Assembly: GCA_039821645.1 (NCBI GenBank) | Contig: JBCBNU010000007.1 | Location: 1-64,000 of the forward strand | Direction: 5' to 3' | DNA from: CALBPI01 sp039821645 | GTDB lineage: Bacteria; Pseudomonadota; Gammaproteobacteria; Steroidobacterales; Woeseiaceae | Length of the DNA stretch: 64,000 nt | Shown here: piece after piece, positions 45,004 to 53,406 of the stretch | Numbering within the stretch: position 1 is the first letter of the stretch | How the letters are laid out: every line of letters begins with the position of its first letter | Notes under the pieces: model-generated | Seen by the model: only the letters and a program-made list of their open reading frames with translations | Told to the model about the DNA's origin: nothing | Database searches by the model: none | Made by a program: the position numbers and the translations under genes

Positions 45004-45877
45004 TATCTCACTGAGTGATAACCCCTGGCTTACTGCCACCGATGGTAGTTTCGACCTCGGCAGGATGGTGACACTCCACGGCGAACGCCTCGATCGAAAG
45101 CCGGCCAAGAAGACCCTGCGCCGTACCGTGCAACGTATCGCGACGGCTCAGCGAATGCTCTACGCGCAAACCAGGTTTGCTGTCCTGCTGGTGTTCCAGG
45201 CCATGGACGCAGCCGGCAAGGACAGCACGATCCGCAACGTGTTGTCGGGTGTTAACCCGGCGGGCTGCCAGGTTTGGAGCTTCAAACGCCCCTCCTCGCT
45301 CGAACTCGATCATGACTTCCTCTGGCGCACCACCAAACGACTACCCGAACGCGGTCGAATCGGCGTGTTCAACCGCAGTCAGTATGAGGAAGTGCTCGTC
45401 GTTCGAGTGCATCCCAGTATTCTGGACCATCAACAACTGCCCTACCCCATCGATCTCGACACGATTTGGGATGATCGCCTGCATTCCATTCGTGAACAGG
45501 AAGCGCACCTGGCACGCAACGGCACGGTCATTCTGAAGTTCTTTCTGAATGTATCGCGCGAAGAGCAACGACAGCGATTTCTGGCGCGGCTCTCGGAGCC
45601 CGAAAAGAACTGGAAGTTCGAACCGAACGACGTGCGGGAACGTCGCAACTGGACGGAATATATGGCCGCCTATCAATCGGCGATCGAGTCCACGTCGAAA
45701 CCCTGGGCGCCCTGGTATTGCATCCCCGCGGACGACAAGCGCGCCATGCGTATCGAGGTCGCTAAGATCGTTGCGAGAACCTTAGAGCGCCTGCCGCTCG
45801 CATTTCCGGTAACCAACGCCGCAGATCAGGCAACGCACGATCTGATGCACGCGGAACTGCTCGCAGAGGAAGACTAG
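44990..45877 (+). CDS. Polyphosphate kinase 2 family phosphotransferase (class III-like)
   Basis: PPK2 enzymes transfer phosphate between polyphosphate and nucleotides. The 295-residue product from the ATG at 44990 has Walker A FQAMDAAGKDSTIRNV, GCQVWSFKRPSS and the Walker B/lid region GVFNRSQYEEVLVVRVHP, whose FNRSxYExVLVVRVHP form resembles class III enzymes able to phosphorylate both AMP and ADP. GAGGAG precedes the start, which lies within the end of queG, so translation is probably coupled. Substrate range cannot be fixed from sequence. Confidence 0.92.
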   Translation: MNAPDISLSDNPWLTATDGSFDLGRMVTLHGERLDRKPAKKTLRRTVQRIATAQRMLYAQTRFAVLLVFQAMDAAGKDSTIRNVLSGVNPAGCQVWSFKRPSSLELDHDFLWRTTKRLPERGRIGVFNRSQYEEVLVVRVHPSILDHQQLPYPIDLDTIWDDRLHSIREQEAHLARNGTVILKFFLNVSREEQRQRFLARLSEPEKNWKFEPNDVRERRNWTEYMAAYQSAIESTSKPWAPWYCIPADDKRAMRIEVAKIVARTLERLPLAFPVTNAADQATHDLMHAELLAEED

Positions 45878-45884
45878 AACGTAC

Positions 45885-46739
45885 TCAATCGGTGAGTGCC
45901 ACTTCCAGATTGTCGATCAGGCGCGCGCGTCCGAGTGTCGCGGCGCCGAGAACCACCCAACGTGCGTCAGTCGGTGAGGATTTTTTCAGCGTGAGCGGAT
46001 CGCGGATGGTCACATAGTCGGGCAGGAAGCCCGCCTCCTCCAATGTGGCGCGTGCCTCGGCACGCAACGACTTGTAGTTGCGCTCCCCCGCAATCAGGGC
46101 ATCGGAGATGCTTTGCAGTTGTTGGTAGAGCAACGGCGCCAAGGCACGTTCCTCTGCGGTCAGATACTGGTTGCGCGAGCTCATCGCCAGACCATCGGCT
46201 TCGCGCTCGGTCTCGACCTTCACGACGTTCACCGGAAGTGACAAATCTCGCACCATGTGGCGAATCACAAGCACTTGCTGGTAGTCCTTCTGCCCGAACA
46301 CAGCAACGTCCGGCGTCACCATGGAGAACAGTCGGCAAACAACACTCGCAACGCCATCGAAGTGTCCAGGTCGATGTCGACCGTCCAACATGCTAGTGAT
46401 GCCCGGCACACTCACGATCGTCGCATTGCGAACGCCGTAGGGATACATCGCTGTTTCATCCGGCGTGAACACCAAATCCGCCCCAACACTCATGAGTTGC
46501 CGGCAGTCTTCCGCGAGCGTTCTTGGATAGGCTCCGAAGTCTTCGTTGGCACCGAACTGTGTCGGGTTCACGTAGATACTAACCACGACGTGGTCGGCTA
46601 GCTCAGCGGCTTTGCGAACCAGCGCAAGGTGGCCCGCATGCAGATTACCCATGGTTGGCACGAACGCGATTCTTGCGCCGGTATCACGCCAGGTCTGAAC
46701 CTGCTCGCGCAGCACAGAGACCGCCTGGATAACCTCCAT
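45885..46739 (-). CDS. panC: Pantothenate synthetase
   Basis: PanC condenses pantoate and beta-alanine with ATP. The 284-residue protein has VPTMGNLHAGHLALV, VSIYVNPTQFG and QKDYQQVLVIRHMVRDL, all family hallmarks. It lies 15 bp after panB. It converges with the PPK2 gene 7 bp away. Confidence 0.97.
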   Translation of the reverse strand: MEVIQAVSVLREQVQTWRDTGARIAFVPTMGNLHAGHLALVRKAAELADHVVVSIYVNPTQFGANEDFGAYPRTLAEDCRQLMSVGADLVFTPDETAMYPYGVRNATIVSVPGITSMLDGRHRPGHFDGVASVVCRLFSMVTPDVAVFGQKDYQQVLVIRHMVRDLSLPVNVVKVETEREADGLAMSSRNQYLTAEERALAPLLYQQLQSISDALIAGERNYKSLRAEARATLEEAGFLPDYVTIRDPLTLKKSSPTDARWVVLGAATLGRARLIDNLEVALTD

Positions 46740-46754
46740 CGTGCTATCGAACGC

Positions 46755-47585
46755 CTAGGAGAAGCAGTGTTCCGGAGCCGGATACGAGCGATCGCGAACC
46801 GATTCCACATAGCGTGCGATCGCCTCAAGCGGAGAATCGGTGCCAGGCGTGTAGTTACGAACAAAACGCGGGGTTCTTCCGAGCGTGATCCCCAGGATGT
46901 CGTACAGCACGAGTATCTGCCCATCCACGTCCGGGCCCGCGCCGATACCGATGACCGGCACGTCCAGCGCCGCGTTCACTGCCGCACCGAGTTCATTCGG
47001 CACGCACTCAAGCAAAACGATGTCGGCCCCTGACGATTGCAGACGCTCTGCCGCACGGACCATTTCAGCCGCGCGATCGGGCTCCCGTCCCTGAACTTTG
47101 AATCCACCGATTTTATGAACGCTCTGCGGTTTTAAACCGATGTGTGCACAAACTGGGATGTCGTGACGCGCGAGATGCTCAACGATCTCGAACTGTCCTT
47201 CTCCGCCCTCGAGCTTGATCATCATAGCGCCGCCTTCCTGCATCAGACGCACCGCGTTCTCAAGCGCCTGCTCGGGCGAGGTGTAGCTCATAAACGGCAT
47301 ATCGACCATCAGGAAAGCGTGGTTAAGGCCCCGAGCGACAGTCTTGGCGTGATAGACCATGTGATCGACCGTCACCGGGACAGTGGTGTCGTGCCCCTGA
47401 ATCACCATGCCAAGCGAATCGCCGACGAGTACGACGTCGACTCCAGCACGGTCTACCAATTGCGCAAAACTAGCGTCGTAGGCGGTGATGCAGGCAATCG
47501 GTGTTTTGTTGCCCTTCATCTTGCGCAATGTCGCCACGTTGACGGGCGGGCGATCCATGTCGCGCTGTTCAAGTTGCGTATACAT
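46755..47585 (-). CDS. panB: 3-methyl-2-oxobutanoate hydroxymethyltransferase
   Basis: PanB makes ketopantoate from 2-oxoisovalerate and methylene-tetrahydrofolate. The protein is up to 276 residues and includes ITAYDASFAQL, VDVVLVGDSLGMV and GGAMMIKLEGG. An ATG nine codons later (47558) would remove the unusual MYTQLEQRD and is equally plausible; neither has a good ribosome site. It sits between the deoxynucleoside kinase and panC. Confidence 0.96.
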   Translation of the reverse strand: MYTQLEQRDMDRPPVNVATLRKMKGNKTPIACITAYDASFAQLVDRAGVDVVLVGDSLGMVIQGHDTTVPVTVDHMVYHAKTVARGLNHAFLMVDMPFMSYTSPEQALENAVRLMQEGGAMMIKLEGGEGQFEIVEHLARHDIPVCAHIGLKPQSVHKIGGFKVQGREPDRAAEMVRAAERLQSSGADIVLLECVPNELGAAVNAALDVPVIGIGAGPDVDGQILVLYDILGITLGRTPRFVRNYTPGTDSPLEAIARYVESVRDRSYPAPEHCFS

Positions 47586-47608
47586 GGCGCGGATAATAGC
47601 GCAAGCAA

Positions 47609-48268
47609 TCAGGCAATGTTGGCGGTAACGGGATTAAAAAAGCGCCGACCACGTGGGATCGCGATGATCTCGTCCAACAGGGCCGCAAAGTCACGATCGT
47701 TTTGCACAGGGTCGAAGGTGGCAGTGTTGACGATCAACAGAGGTGACTCGTCATAGGCATGGAAAAACCGTGCGTAGGCTGCCGTTACGCGCTCGAGAAA
47801 AGCCACGTCCACCCAGCGGGCAAACGCCTCGCCACGACGCGACAAGCGACCCTGCAGCGCGGGTACCGGTGCTTGCAAATAAATCACCAGGTCGGGTGAC
47901 GGTGGATCAATGGCGACACTGTCACAGACTTGCTCGTAGAGCGCGGCCTCGGCGTTATCGAGCGTCAACTCAGCAAACAAACGATCGCGATCAAATAAGA
48001 AGTCTGCAACGCGAGTACTGGCAAACAGACTGTCCTGCCTGAGCGCATCCAGTTGGCGAACGCGCTCGAACAGGAAAAACAACTGCGCCGGTAAGGCATT
48101 TCCCGGGATACCTTGGTAGTAGCGTTCCAGGAATGGATTCGCTGCTCGTTCTTCGAGCACAGGTTCCGCATCCATGGCGCTCGCAAGACGGCTAGCAAGC
48201 GCTGTCTTCCCGACCCCGACAGGCCCTTCGACCACAATCAGGCGCGGCATCTCAGACCCGCTGGTCAT
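47609..48268 (-). CDS. Deoxynucleoside kinase (deoxyguanosine/deoxyadenosine kinase-like)
   Basis: This 219-residue kinase phosphorylates deoxynucleosides in salvage. It has the P-loop VVEGPVGVGKTALASRLA, the FLFDRDRLFAELTL region with the aspartate-arginine motif of the dNK family, and a C-terminal ALLDEIIAI helix. The ATG at 48268 overlaps the folK stop (ATGA). Relatives occupy the same folK-panB slot in other gammaproteobacteria. Which deoxynucleoside is preferred cannot be told. Confidence 0.88.
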   Translation of the reverse strand: MTSGSEMPRLIVVEGPVGVGKTALASRLASAMDAEPVLEERAANPFLERYYQGIPGNALPAQLFFLFERVRQLDALRQDSLFASTRVADFLFDRDRLFAELTLDNAEAALYEQVCDSVAIDPPSPDLVIYLQAPVPALQGRLSRRGEAFARWVDVAFLERVTAAYARFFHAYDESPLLIVNTATFDPVQNDRDFAALLDEIIAIPRGRRFFNPVTANIA

Positions 48269-48789
48269 GTGTTCTCGTCCGTTGCCACCAGCCAATCGGA
48301 TACGCCTGTGCTGTCGATGGAAGCGGCATGCCATGCCACCGTTCGCCCATCATGCAATACCAGTTTCGGGGCAACGTCGGCCCACGGAATCAATACAAAC
48401 GCCCGCTCGAGAATACGTGGGTGCGGCAAGGTAAGCGCATCGTCTTGCATGGCAACGCCGGGCACGTGCAACAAGTCCAAGTCAATGACACGCGGTCCCC
48501 ATCGGTCACCGTCGCGCACTCGGCCCATTGCCTGCTCAATCGATTGCAACGCGGCGAGCAATCCTGATGCGCCCAAGGTCGTCATCAGCGCAACCACTGC
48601 GTTACAATAATCGCGCTGGTCGCCGGGACCCACAGGCGCTGTGCGGTATTTCGCGGAAGTCGCGAATATTCGTACTGCGTCGATTTCGCAAAGTTGCATT
48701 ATCGCCTCGTCAACCTGATCCGAAGGTGTGTCCAGATTGGCGCCAACACCGACATACGCACTGGTCCAATTGTCGCCGGCCTCGACCAT
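48265..48789 (-). CDS. folK: 2-amino-4-hydroxy-6-hydroxymethyldihydropteridine pyrophosphokinase
   Basis: FolK transfers pyrophosphate to hydroxymethyldihydropterin in folate synthesis. The 174-residue product has AYVGVGANLDTP near the start, YRTAPVGPGDQRDYCNAVV and the signature RDGDRWGPRVIDLDLL, then LPHPRILERAFVLIPWADV. I chose the ATG at 48789, one base after the pcnB stop; an ATG at 48810 within pcnB has a slightly better ribosome site. Translation is coupled to pcnB upstream and the kinase downstream. Confidence 0.95.
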   Translation of the reverse strand: MVEAGDNWTSAYVGVGANLDTPSDQVDEAIMQLCEIDAVRIFATSAKYRTAPVGPGDQRDYCNAVVALMTTLGASGLLAALQSIEQAMGRVRDGDRWGPRVIDLDLLHVPGVAMQDDALTLPHPRILERAFVLIPWADVAPKLVLHDGRTVAWHAASIDSTGVSDWLVATDENT

Positions 48790-48790
48790 C

Positions 48791-50143
48791 TCAATCGGCA
48801 GAGCCGCCATCACCTGACGGCTTGCGACGACGCCGACGGCGCCTCTTGCGTGGCGCCTTGGTACGTGTGGTGTCGTGCCGCATTCCAAAAGACTTCTCGC
48901 GCGCGGCACGATCCTGCTCTTGAACATCCGTCCAGAACTTCGCGATCTCCTCGTCCACCTCACCGATCTCAGTACGTAGGAGCATGAAGTCATAGGCAGC
49001 TCTGAATCTGCGGTGTTCAAGAAAGCCCATAGAGCGTCCGCCACGCATGCGCTGGAAACGGGGCTGCAACGTCAGCATCTCGCGCAGGGGCACCGTAAAG
49101 CGTCGTGGGATTGCGATGATCGACTGCTGGCGGGCGAGACACTCGAATGTCGCCTGACCCAGTGCCTGCGTCGGCGTCATGCCATCGTCCTCCTGCAAGG
49201 CGCGGGCACGGGCCTTGATTGGCCACCACAGGAACACCGCAATCAAAAACATCGGCGTGACGGGGCGATTCTCGGCAACCCGCTTATCCGTGTTGTCTAG
49301 CGCCACCTGAATGAAGCGCTCGAACTTGCCACCATCAGGCGCAGACAGTCCTTTGCAGGCATCGGGAAACAAGACCCGGAACACCGAATGTTCGCGCAAG
49401 GCTCGATAACTCTTGCTGGCAAACCCTGCCTGAAACATTTTGAGAAATTCGTCGAACAGCCTTGCGGCAGGCACGTCCATTAGTAGACCCCGATGCTCCG
49501 CCATGGCTTTACGTAAAGGCTCATCCGGTTCGAAATCGAGCTTGGCACTGAAGCGAACCGCGCGCAGTGTGCGCACTGGGTCCTCACGCAAACGGGTTTC
49601 GGGATCGCCGATCAGGCTAAGTCGGGACCTCTTGATATCGGCAACGCCGCCGACATAGTCCCAGACTGAGAAATCGGCAATGTTGTAGTAGAGCGCGTTG
49701 ACCGTGAAATCGCGTCGCCACACGTCATCATCGATGGCACCGTAGGCGTTGTCACGGAGCAACCGGCCTTTGCCGTCGGATTCGGTTGTGCCCTCCTGCG
49801 TATCCCGAGCGTCCGCCCGAAACGTGGCAACTTCGATGATTTCGCGGCCAAACCGAACATGCACCAAACGAAATCGACGGCCGATGATTCGTGAACTCCT
49901 GAACAAGGCACGAATCGTCTCGGGCTCGGCATCGGTCGCAACGTCAAAGTCTTTCGGCCGACCACCGAGCAAAAGATCGCGCACAGCCCCACCGACAAGG
50001 AACGCCTGGTGTCCGGCCTCATGCAATTGGTAGAGCACCTTAAGCGCTGCTCTCGATATGTGTTTACGCGAAATCGTGTGTTCCGGCCTTGGAATTATGG
50101 TCGGAGAGGTGCGCGTCGCAACCGGTTCGGTCAACTCTGTCAA
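48791..50143 (-). CDS. pcnB: Poly(A) polymerase I
   Basis: PcnB adds poly(A) tails to RNAs and destabilises them. The 450-residue protein has the nucleotidyltransferase core FLVGGAVRDLLLGGRPKDFDVATD, RRFRLVHVRFG and DDVWRRDFTVNALYY, and ends in a very basic tail with a run of arginines (RKRRRRRRRK), as PcnB proteins often do. These features separate it from CCA-adding enzymes. It lies upstream of folK, as in E. coli. Confidence 0.95.
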   Translation of the reverse strand: MTELTEPVATRTSPTIIPRPEHTISRKHISRAALKVLYQLHEAGHQAFLVGGAVRDLLLGGRPKDFDVATDAEPETIRALFRSSRIIGRRFRLVHVRFGREIIEVATFRADARDTQEGTTESDGKGRLLRDNAYGAIDDDVWRRDFTVNALYYNIADFSVWDYVGGVADIKRSRLSLIGDPETRLREDPVRTLRAVRFSAKLDFEPDEPLRKAMAEHRGLLMDVPAARLFDEFLKMFQAGFASKSYRALREHSVFRVLFPDACKGLSAPDGGKFERFIQVALDNTDKRVAENRPVTPMFLIAVFLWWPIKARARALQEDDGMTPTQALGQATFECLARQQSIIAIPRRFTVPLREMLTLQPRFQRMRGGRSMGFLEHRRFRAAYDFMLLRTEIGEVDEEIAKFWTDVQEQDRAAREKSFGMRHDTTRTKAPRKRRRRRRRKPSGDGGSAD

Positions 50144-50190
50144 CCTTGGCTATTTCGTAGAGTTGCCCGAACTATAACAGACCTCGGCCG

Positions 50191-50613
50191 CTATCCTCCT
50201 TGCGGGAGGTTCTGCTCGCATCGAGCCGGCCAGGACTGCATTAGTGGATACTTCTTCAGGTCGAATCCGCCCTCATGCGCAACACTGGTGTACGCATAGA
50301 GAGCCACGTCGGCAACCGTCATTTGGTCTCGGGCGATGAAAGCCGAATCCAGAAGCGCCTGGACCATCACTTTGAGCGCTGCCTCGCCACCCGCCTCTCG
50401 ATTTGACTCACAAAGCACGCGCCCATCCGCGAGGCGCACGGTCGGCACCTTGCCATTCTGGTTCAATCGTAGAAAATCAGTGTCGCGCGTACCGCCGGCC
50501 ATGATGTCGACCTCGCGCCACTCAAACTCGACGCCCGCTTTTTGCAAGGCTTAAATTACCTTGCGACAGTTACCCAAGCGTTGATCACCATAAACTACAA
50601 TCGAGGTATCCAA
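50191..50613 (-). pseudogene. Glutathione S-transferase pseudogene
   Basis: On the minus strand a TTG at 50613 preceded by GAGGAG opens LDTSIVVYGDQRLGNCRKVI, the start of a GST thioredoxin-fold domain. An in-frame TAA at 50551-50553 follows at once, and the same frame resumes ALQKAGVEFEWREVDIMAGG and RLNQNGKVPTVRLADGRVLCESN. It then jumps straight from the N-terminal domain to the end of the C-terminal domain (ARDQMTVADVALYAYTSVAHEGGFDL), missing roughly 70-80 residues. A premature stop plus an internal deletion make a functional enzyme unlikely. The remaining 118-codon open frame could still be translated as a fragment. Confidence 0.85.
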
Positions 50614-50698
50614 CTGATGCACTCCTCGCTGTGTTGAGTAGCAAAAGTCTAGCATCCACCTCGCCAATTTCACCCTGTCAACCGAGACGTCCGAAACC

Positions 50699-51151
50699 TT
50701 GAATACTCCGCCCGATTCAGCTCTGAAACCGACCTTACTGCGACGCACGAGCGCGCTCGTCTACGATCTGCTTGGCGTGCTCGCCGTTTGCCTACTCGCG
50801 GGCTTTCCACCGGTTCTGATCAATGGCGGCGCCATTACAACCGATGACGGGATCGCCTACATTATCTACCTGGCCTACAACCTCGCGCTCGCCGTCGGCT
50901 ATTTCGCCGTCTCGTGGCGCCTGAAGCATTGCACACTCGGTATGAAAGCGTGGCGACTGGAACTTGTCAGCGCGGATGGATCGCCGTTCACCTGGCCGCA
51001 ACTGATCACGCGCGCACTTATCGGCATCCTCGCCTGGGTACCCGCCGGTGCCGGCATCTGGTGGCAGTACCTGGACGCCGAAGGTCGCACTTGGCACGAC
51101 CGTGTTTCCGCGACTCGTATGGTCGTTCTCAGGAAACAAAAAAAGACATGA
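50699..51151 (+). CDS. RDD family membrane protein
   Basis: The 150-residue protein has the RDD pattern: LLRRTSALVYDLLGVL with the conserved Arg and Asp in the first helix, a second helix around IIYLAYNLALAVGYFAVSW, CTLGMKAWRLELVS, and a third segment with ITRALIGILAWVPAGAG ending in WHDRVSATRMV. RDD proteins are thought to be transport-related, but the role is unproven. The start is TTG at 50699 without a clear ribosome site. It converges with lptG 5 bp away. Confidence 0.85.
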   Translation: MNTPPDSALKPTLLRRTSALVYDLLGVLAVCLLAGFPPVLINGGAITTDDGIAYIIYLAYNLALAVGYFAVSWRLKHCTLGMKAWRLELVSADGSPFTWPQLITRALIGILAWVPAGAGIWWQYLDAEGRTWHDRVSATRMVVLRKQKKT

Positions 51152-51156
51152 CACGC

Positions 51157-52221
51157 TCAGCGAATGCGTCGCACGGAAATGACGGTTGCAATGAACAGCA
51201 ATAATGCTGGAGCAAGACCCACGAGCGCAGGATTCAGAGCGTATACCTGACCGCTGCTAGACAGCGTGCGACTGACGAGAAAGTACGCGAGCCCGATAAG
51301 CACGCCGAGCAGTAATCGCGCACCGGCGCCACTGCGTCGCAAGGACCCAAAGACAAAACCAAGCGCGAGCACCGGCATCAGCACCACGGCAATCGCGTCG
51401 CCGACTCTTCGCCACAGCTCGGTTGCGTAAGAACGGTTGTCTAATTCGTTGTTGTCCAGATAGGAGAGGTACGCGAGCAAACCGGTGATTGACAGGCTGC
51501 GCGGTCGCAACGCCGCGATGCCCAGTAGCTCAGCGTCTACGTTGAATCTCTGCAGACGTTGATCCTCGGCCTCCGCCTCAACGGCATACCCATCGAAGCG
51601 AGTTTCGGCGTAGTTTTGCAACACCCAGCCCTCTTCGCCCGACAGCTCCGCTTGGGTAGCGCGCCCGACCGCCTGCAATCCATCGCGGCTGTTCAGCTCG
51701 AAAACGAACACGCCACCAAATCGCAGCTGACCGTCATTCGACTCGACGTTGAAAATCGTATCGCCATCTCGAACCCAAGTGTTCTGAGTGCCGGTCAGCT
51801 CCGAATCGCTGCGCGCTGCCGAGCGGTATTTGCGCGCAAACTGATCCATTGGGGGCGCGAGATACTCGGCAATCACCGCGCTACCAATGGACAGCACAAG
51901 ACCTGTGGCGACGACTGCGCCAGCCAAACGCCACGCGGAGATTCCCGCAGCTCGCATTGCGATCAATTCACTGTTACCCGCGAGCGCCCCAAGGCCGAGC
52001 AATGCGCCGAGCAGACTCGCGACAGGCATCATATCGACGCCGAGTAGCGGCATCCTCAAGGTCGTATAAAGCAATGCACCGAGCGTGGTGTAGGTTCCCG
52101 TGCCGGTATCGTCCATTTGGCCTACGAACTCGATGAATCCAGCCAGTGCCAGCAACACCAGTAAAGTGAGACCGGCGCCGCCGACGACGGTGCGCATCAA
52201 ATACCCTGCGATCAGCCTCAT
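51157..52221 (-). CDS. lptG: LPS export permease LptG
   Basis: LptG is one of the two membrane subunits of the LptB2FG ABC transporter that extracts LPS from the inner membrane. The 354-residue product from the ATG at 52221 has six membrane helices with a periplasmic jellyroll domain between helices 3 and 4. The start MRLIAGYLMRTVV and the motif LAGNSELIAMRAAGIS are typical. It overlaps lptF by 4 bp (ATGA). Confidence 0.95.
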   Translation of the reverse strand: MRLIAGYLMRTVVGGAGLTLLVLLALAGFIEFVGQMDDTGTGTYTTLGALLYTTLRMPLLGVDMMPVASLLGALLGLGALAGNSELIAMRAAGISAWRLAGAVVATGLVLSIGSAVIAEYLAPPMDQFARKYRSAARSDSELTGTQNTWVRDGDTIFNVESNDGQLRFGGVFVFELNSRDGLQAVGRATQAELSGEEGWVLQNYAETRFDGYAVEAEAEDQRLQRFNVDAELLGIAALRPRSLSITGLLAYLSYLDNNELDNRSYATELWRRVGDAIAVVLMPVLALGFVFGSLRRSGAGARLLLGVLIGLAYFLVSRTLSSSGQVYALNPALVGLAPALLLFIATVISVRRIR

Positions 52222-53309
52222 CCGGTACGCCGCCTTGCAAGAAATTTGAACCAACCGTACTGCATTCCCAGAAGCACGAGCCCCACACTGAGCATCAATG
52301 CATGTACGAACCACATGCCGATTTCGCGAGGCACGGTGTCGCGCTCAACCCAGACTTTCGCAGCTCCCATGAGGTTGAAGTAGATGATGAACACGAGCAC
52401 ACCGACGGCGAGCTTTCCATAGCGACCTTGCCGCGGCTGGCTGCGGGATAGGGGGACGGCAAGTAACGCGAGCACCAGTGTCGCGATTGGAATACTGAGC
52501 CGCCACTGTAGCTCGGCACGCGAAAGCGTGTCGGTACTCTCGATCAAGACCGCCAGCGATTGCGCCTCAGGCTCAAGCTCCAACGCCTCCGGCTCGGGCA
52601 GCGCAAACGGCACGCCATACTCGCCGAACGCTATGACCTCGAATGCCCGCTCACCAGGACGCCCCAAATACCGACGACCGTCATTCAAAACGATGATGCG
52701 CGAATCGGTAGACTCGGCCTTTCGCTGCGTGCCGGATCGCGCGACGACCACCTCCACCAACTCACCCTCGCGCCGTTGAAGAAACACATCGCTCAACACG
52801 CCTGCAGCGTCAACATCGCTGGCGAAAATCACACCGGCACCACCCTCAAAAGTCACGAAGCGACCGGGCTCCAGGGCAGTCAGGTCGAGCTCGCGTTCGG
52901 TCTGCGCACCGATCACTTCGATGCGCCGGAGTGACTCGGGCGCCACCACAAGTGCGAGCCATGCGACGAGGGTGGCCAGTGGCAGCGCAAGCCACATCAA
53001 CGGCCTAAGGATGCCTGCAGGTCCAATCCGGCAGGCGAGCATCGCGGGTAATTCACTGTCGCTATACAGTCGTGCCAGCGACAACATGATCGCCAGAAAC
53101 AGGCCAAAGGGGATAATGATGGTGAGATATTGCAACGCCGTGAGACCGATCACGTCGAAGACCGCATCTTTCGCCACCTTGTCCTTCGCCGCATCGCCGA
53201 GCACCCGCGCCACTTGGTTGGCAAGAAGAATCAGCAGCAAAACGCCCGAAACACTGACCCAAGTCTGAGCGGTTTCGCGGAAGATGTATCGATCCAGAAT
53301 ACGCAGCAT
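52218..53309 (-). CDS. lptF: LPS export permease LptF
   Basis: LptF is the partner of LptG. The 363-residue product starts MLRILDRYIFRETAQTWVSV, with the conserved DRYI entry to the first helix, and keeps YSDSELPAMLACRIG and the six-helix plus jellyroll layout. The ATG at 53309 is chosen over a longer frame for its family N terminus. It is divergent from pepA across 97 bp. Confidence 0.95.
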   Translation of the reverse strand: MLRILDRYIFRETAQTWVSVSGVLLLILLANQVARVLGDAAKDKVAKDAVFDVIGLTALQYLTIIIPFGLFLAIMLSLARLYSDSELPAMLACRIGPAGILRPLMWLALPLATLVAWLALVVAPESLRRIEVIGAQTERELDLTALEPGRFVTFEGGAGVIFASDVDAAGVLSDVFLQRREGELVEVVVARSGTQRKAESTDSRIIVLNDGRRYLGRPGERAFEVIAFGEYGVPFALPEPEALELEPEAQSLAVLIESTDTLSRAELQWRLSIPIATLVLALLAVPLSRSQPRQGRYGKLAVGVLVFIIYFNLMGAAKVWVERDTVPREIGMWFVHALMLSVGLVLLGMQYGWFKFLARRRTG

Positions 53310-53406
53310 AGTATGATGCACGGCGCCTCGGCGGCGAGGGGGTGATGCGATGGTATCAGGAGCCGGCCGAAGGCGCCCACCGAGCGATCTGCAGGAGCAC
53401 ACAGCC

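Noticed and set aside
50551..50553. Recoding of the TAA inside the GST frame
   Set aside because: TAA is not a known selenocysteine or pyrrolysine codon, and the additional internal deletion shows that the gene is decayed.
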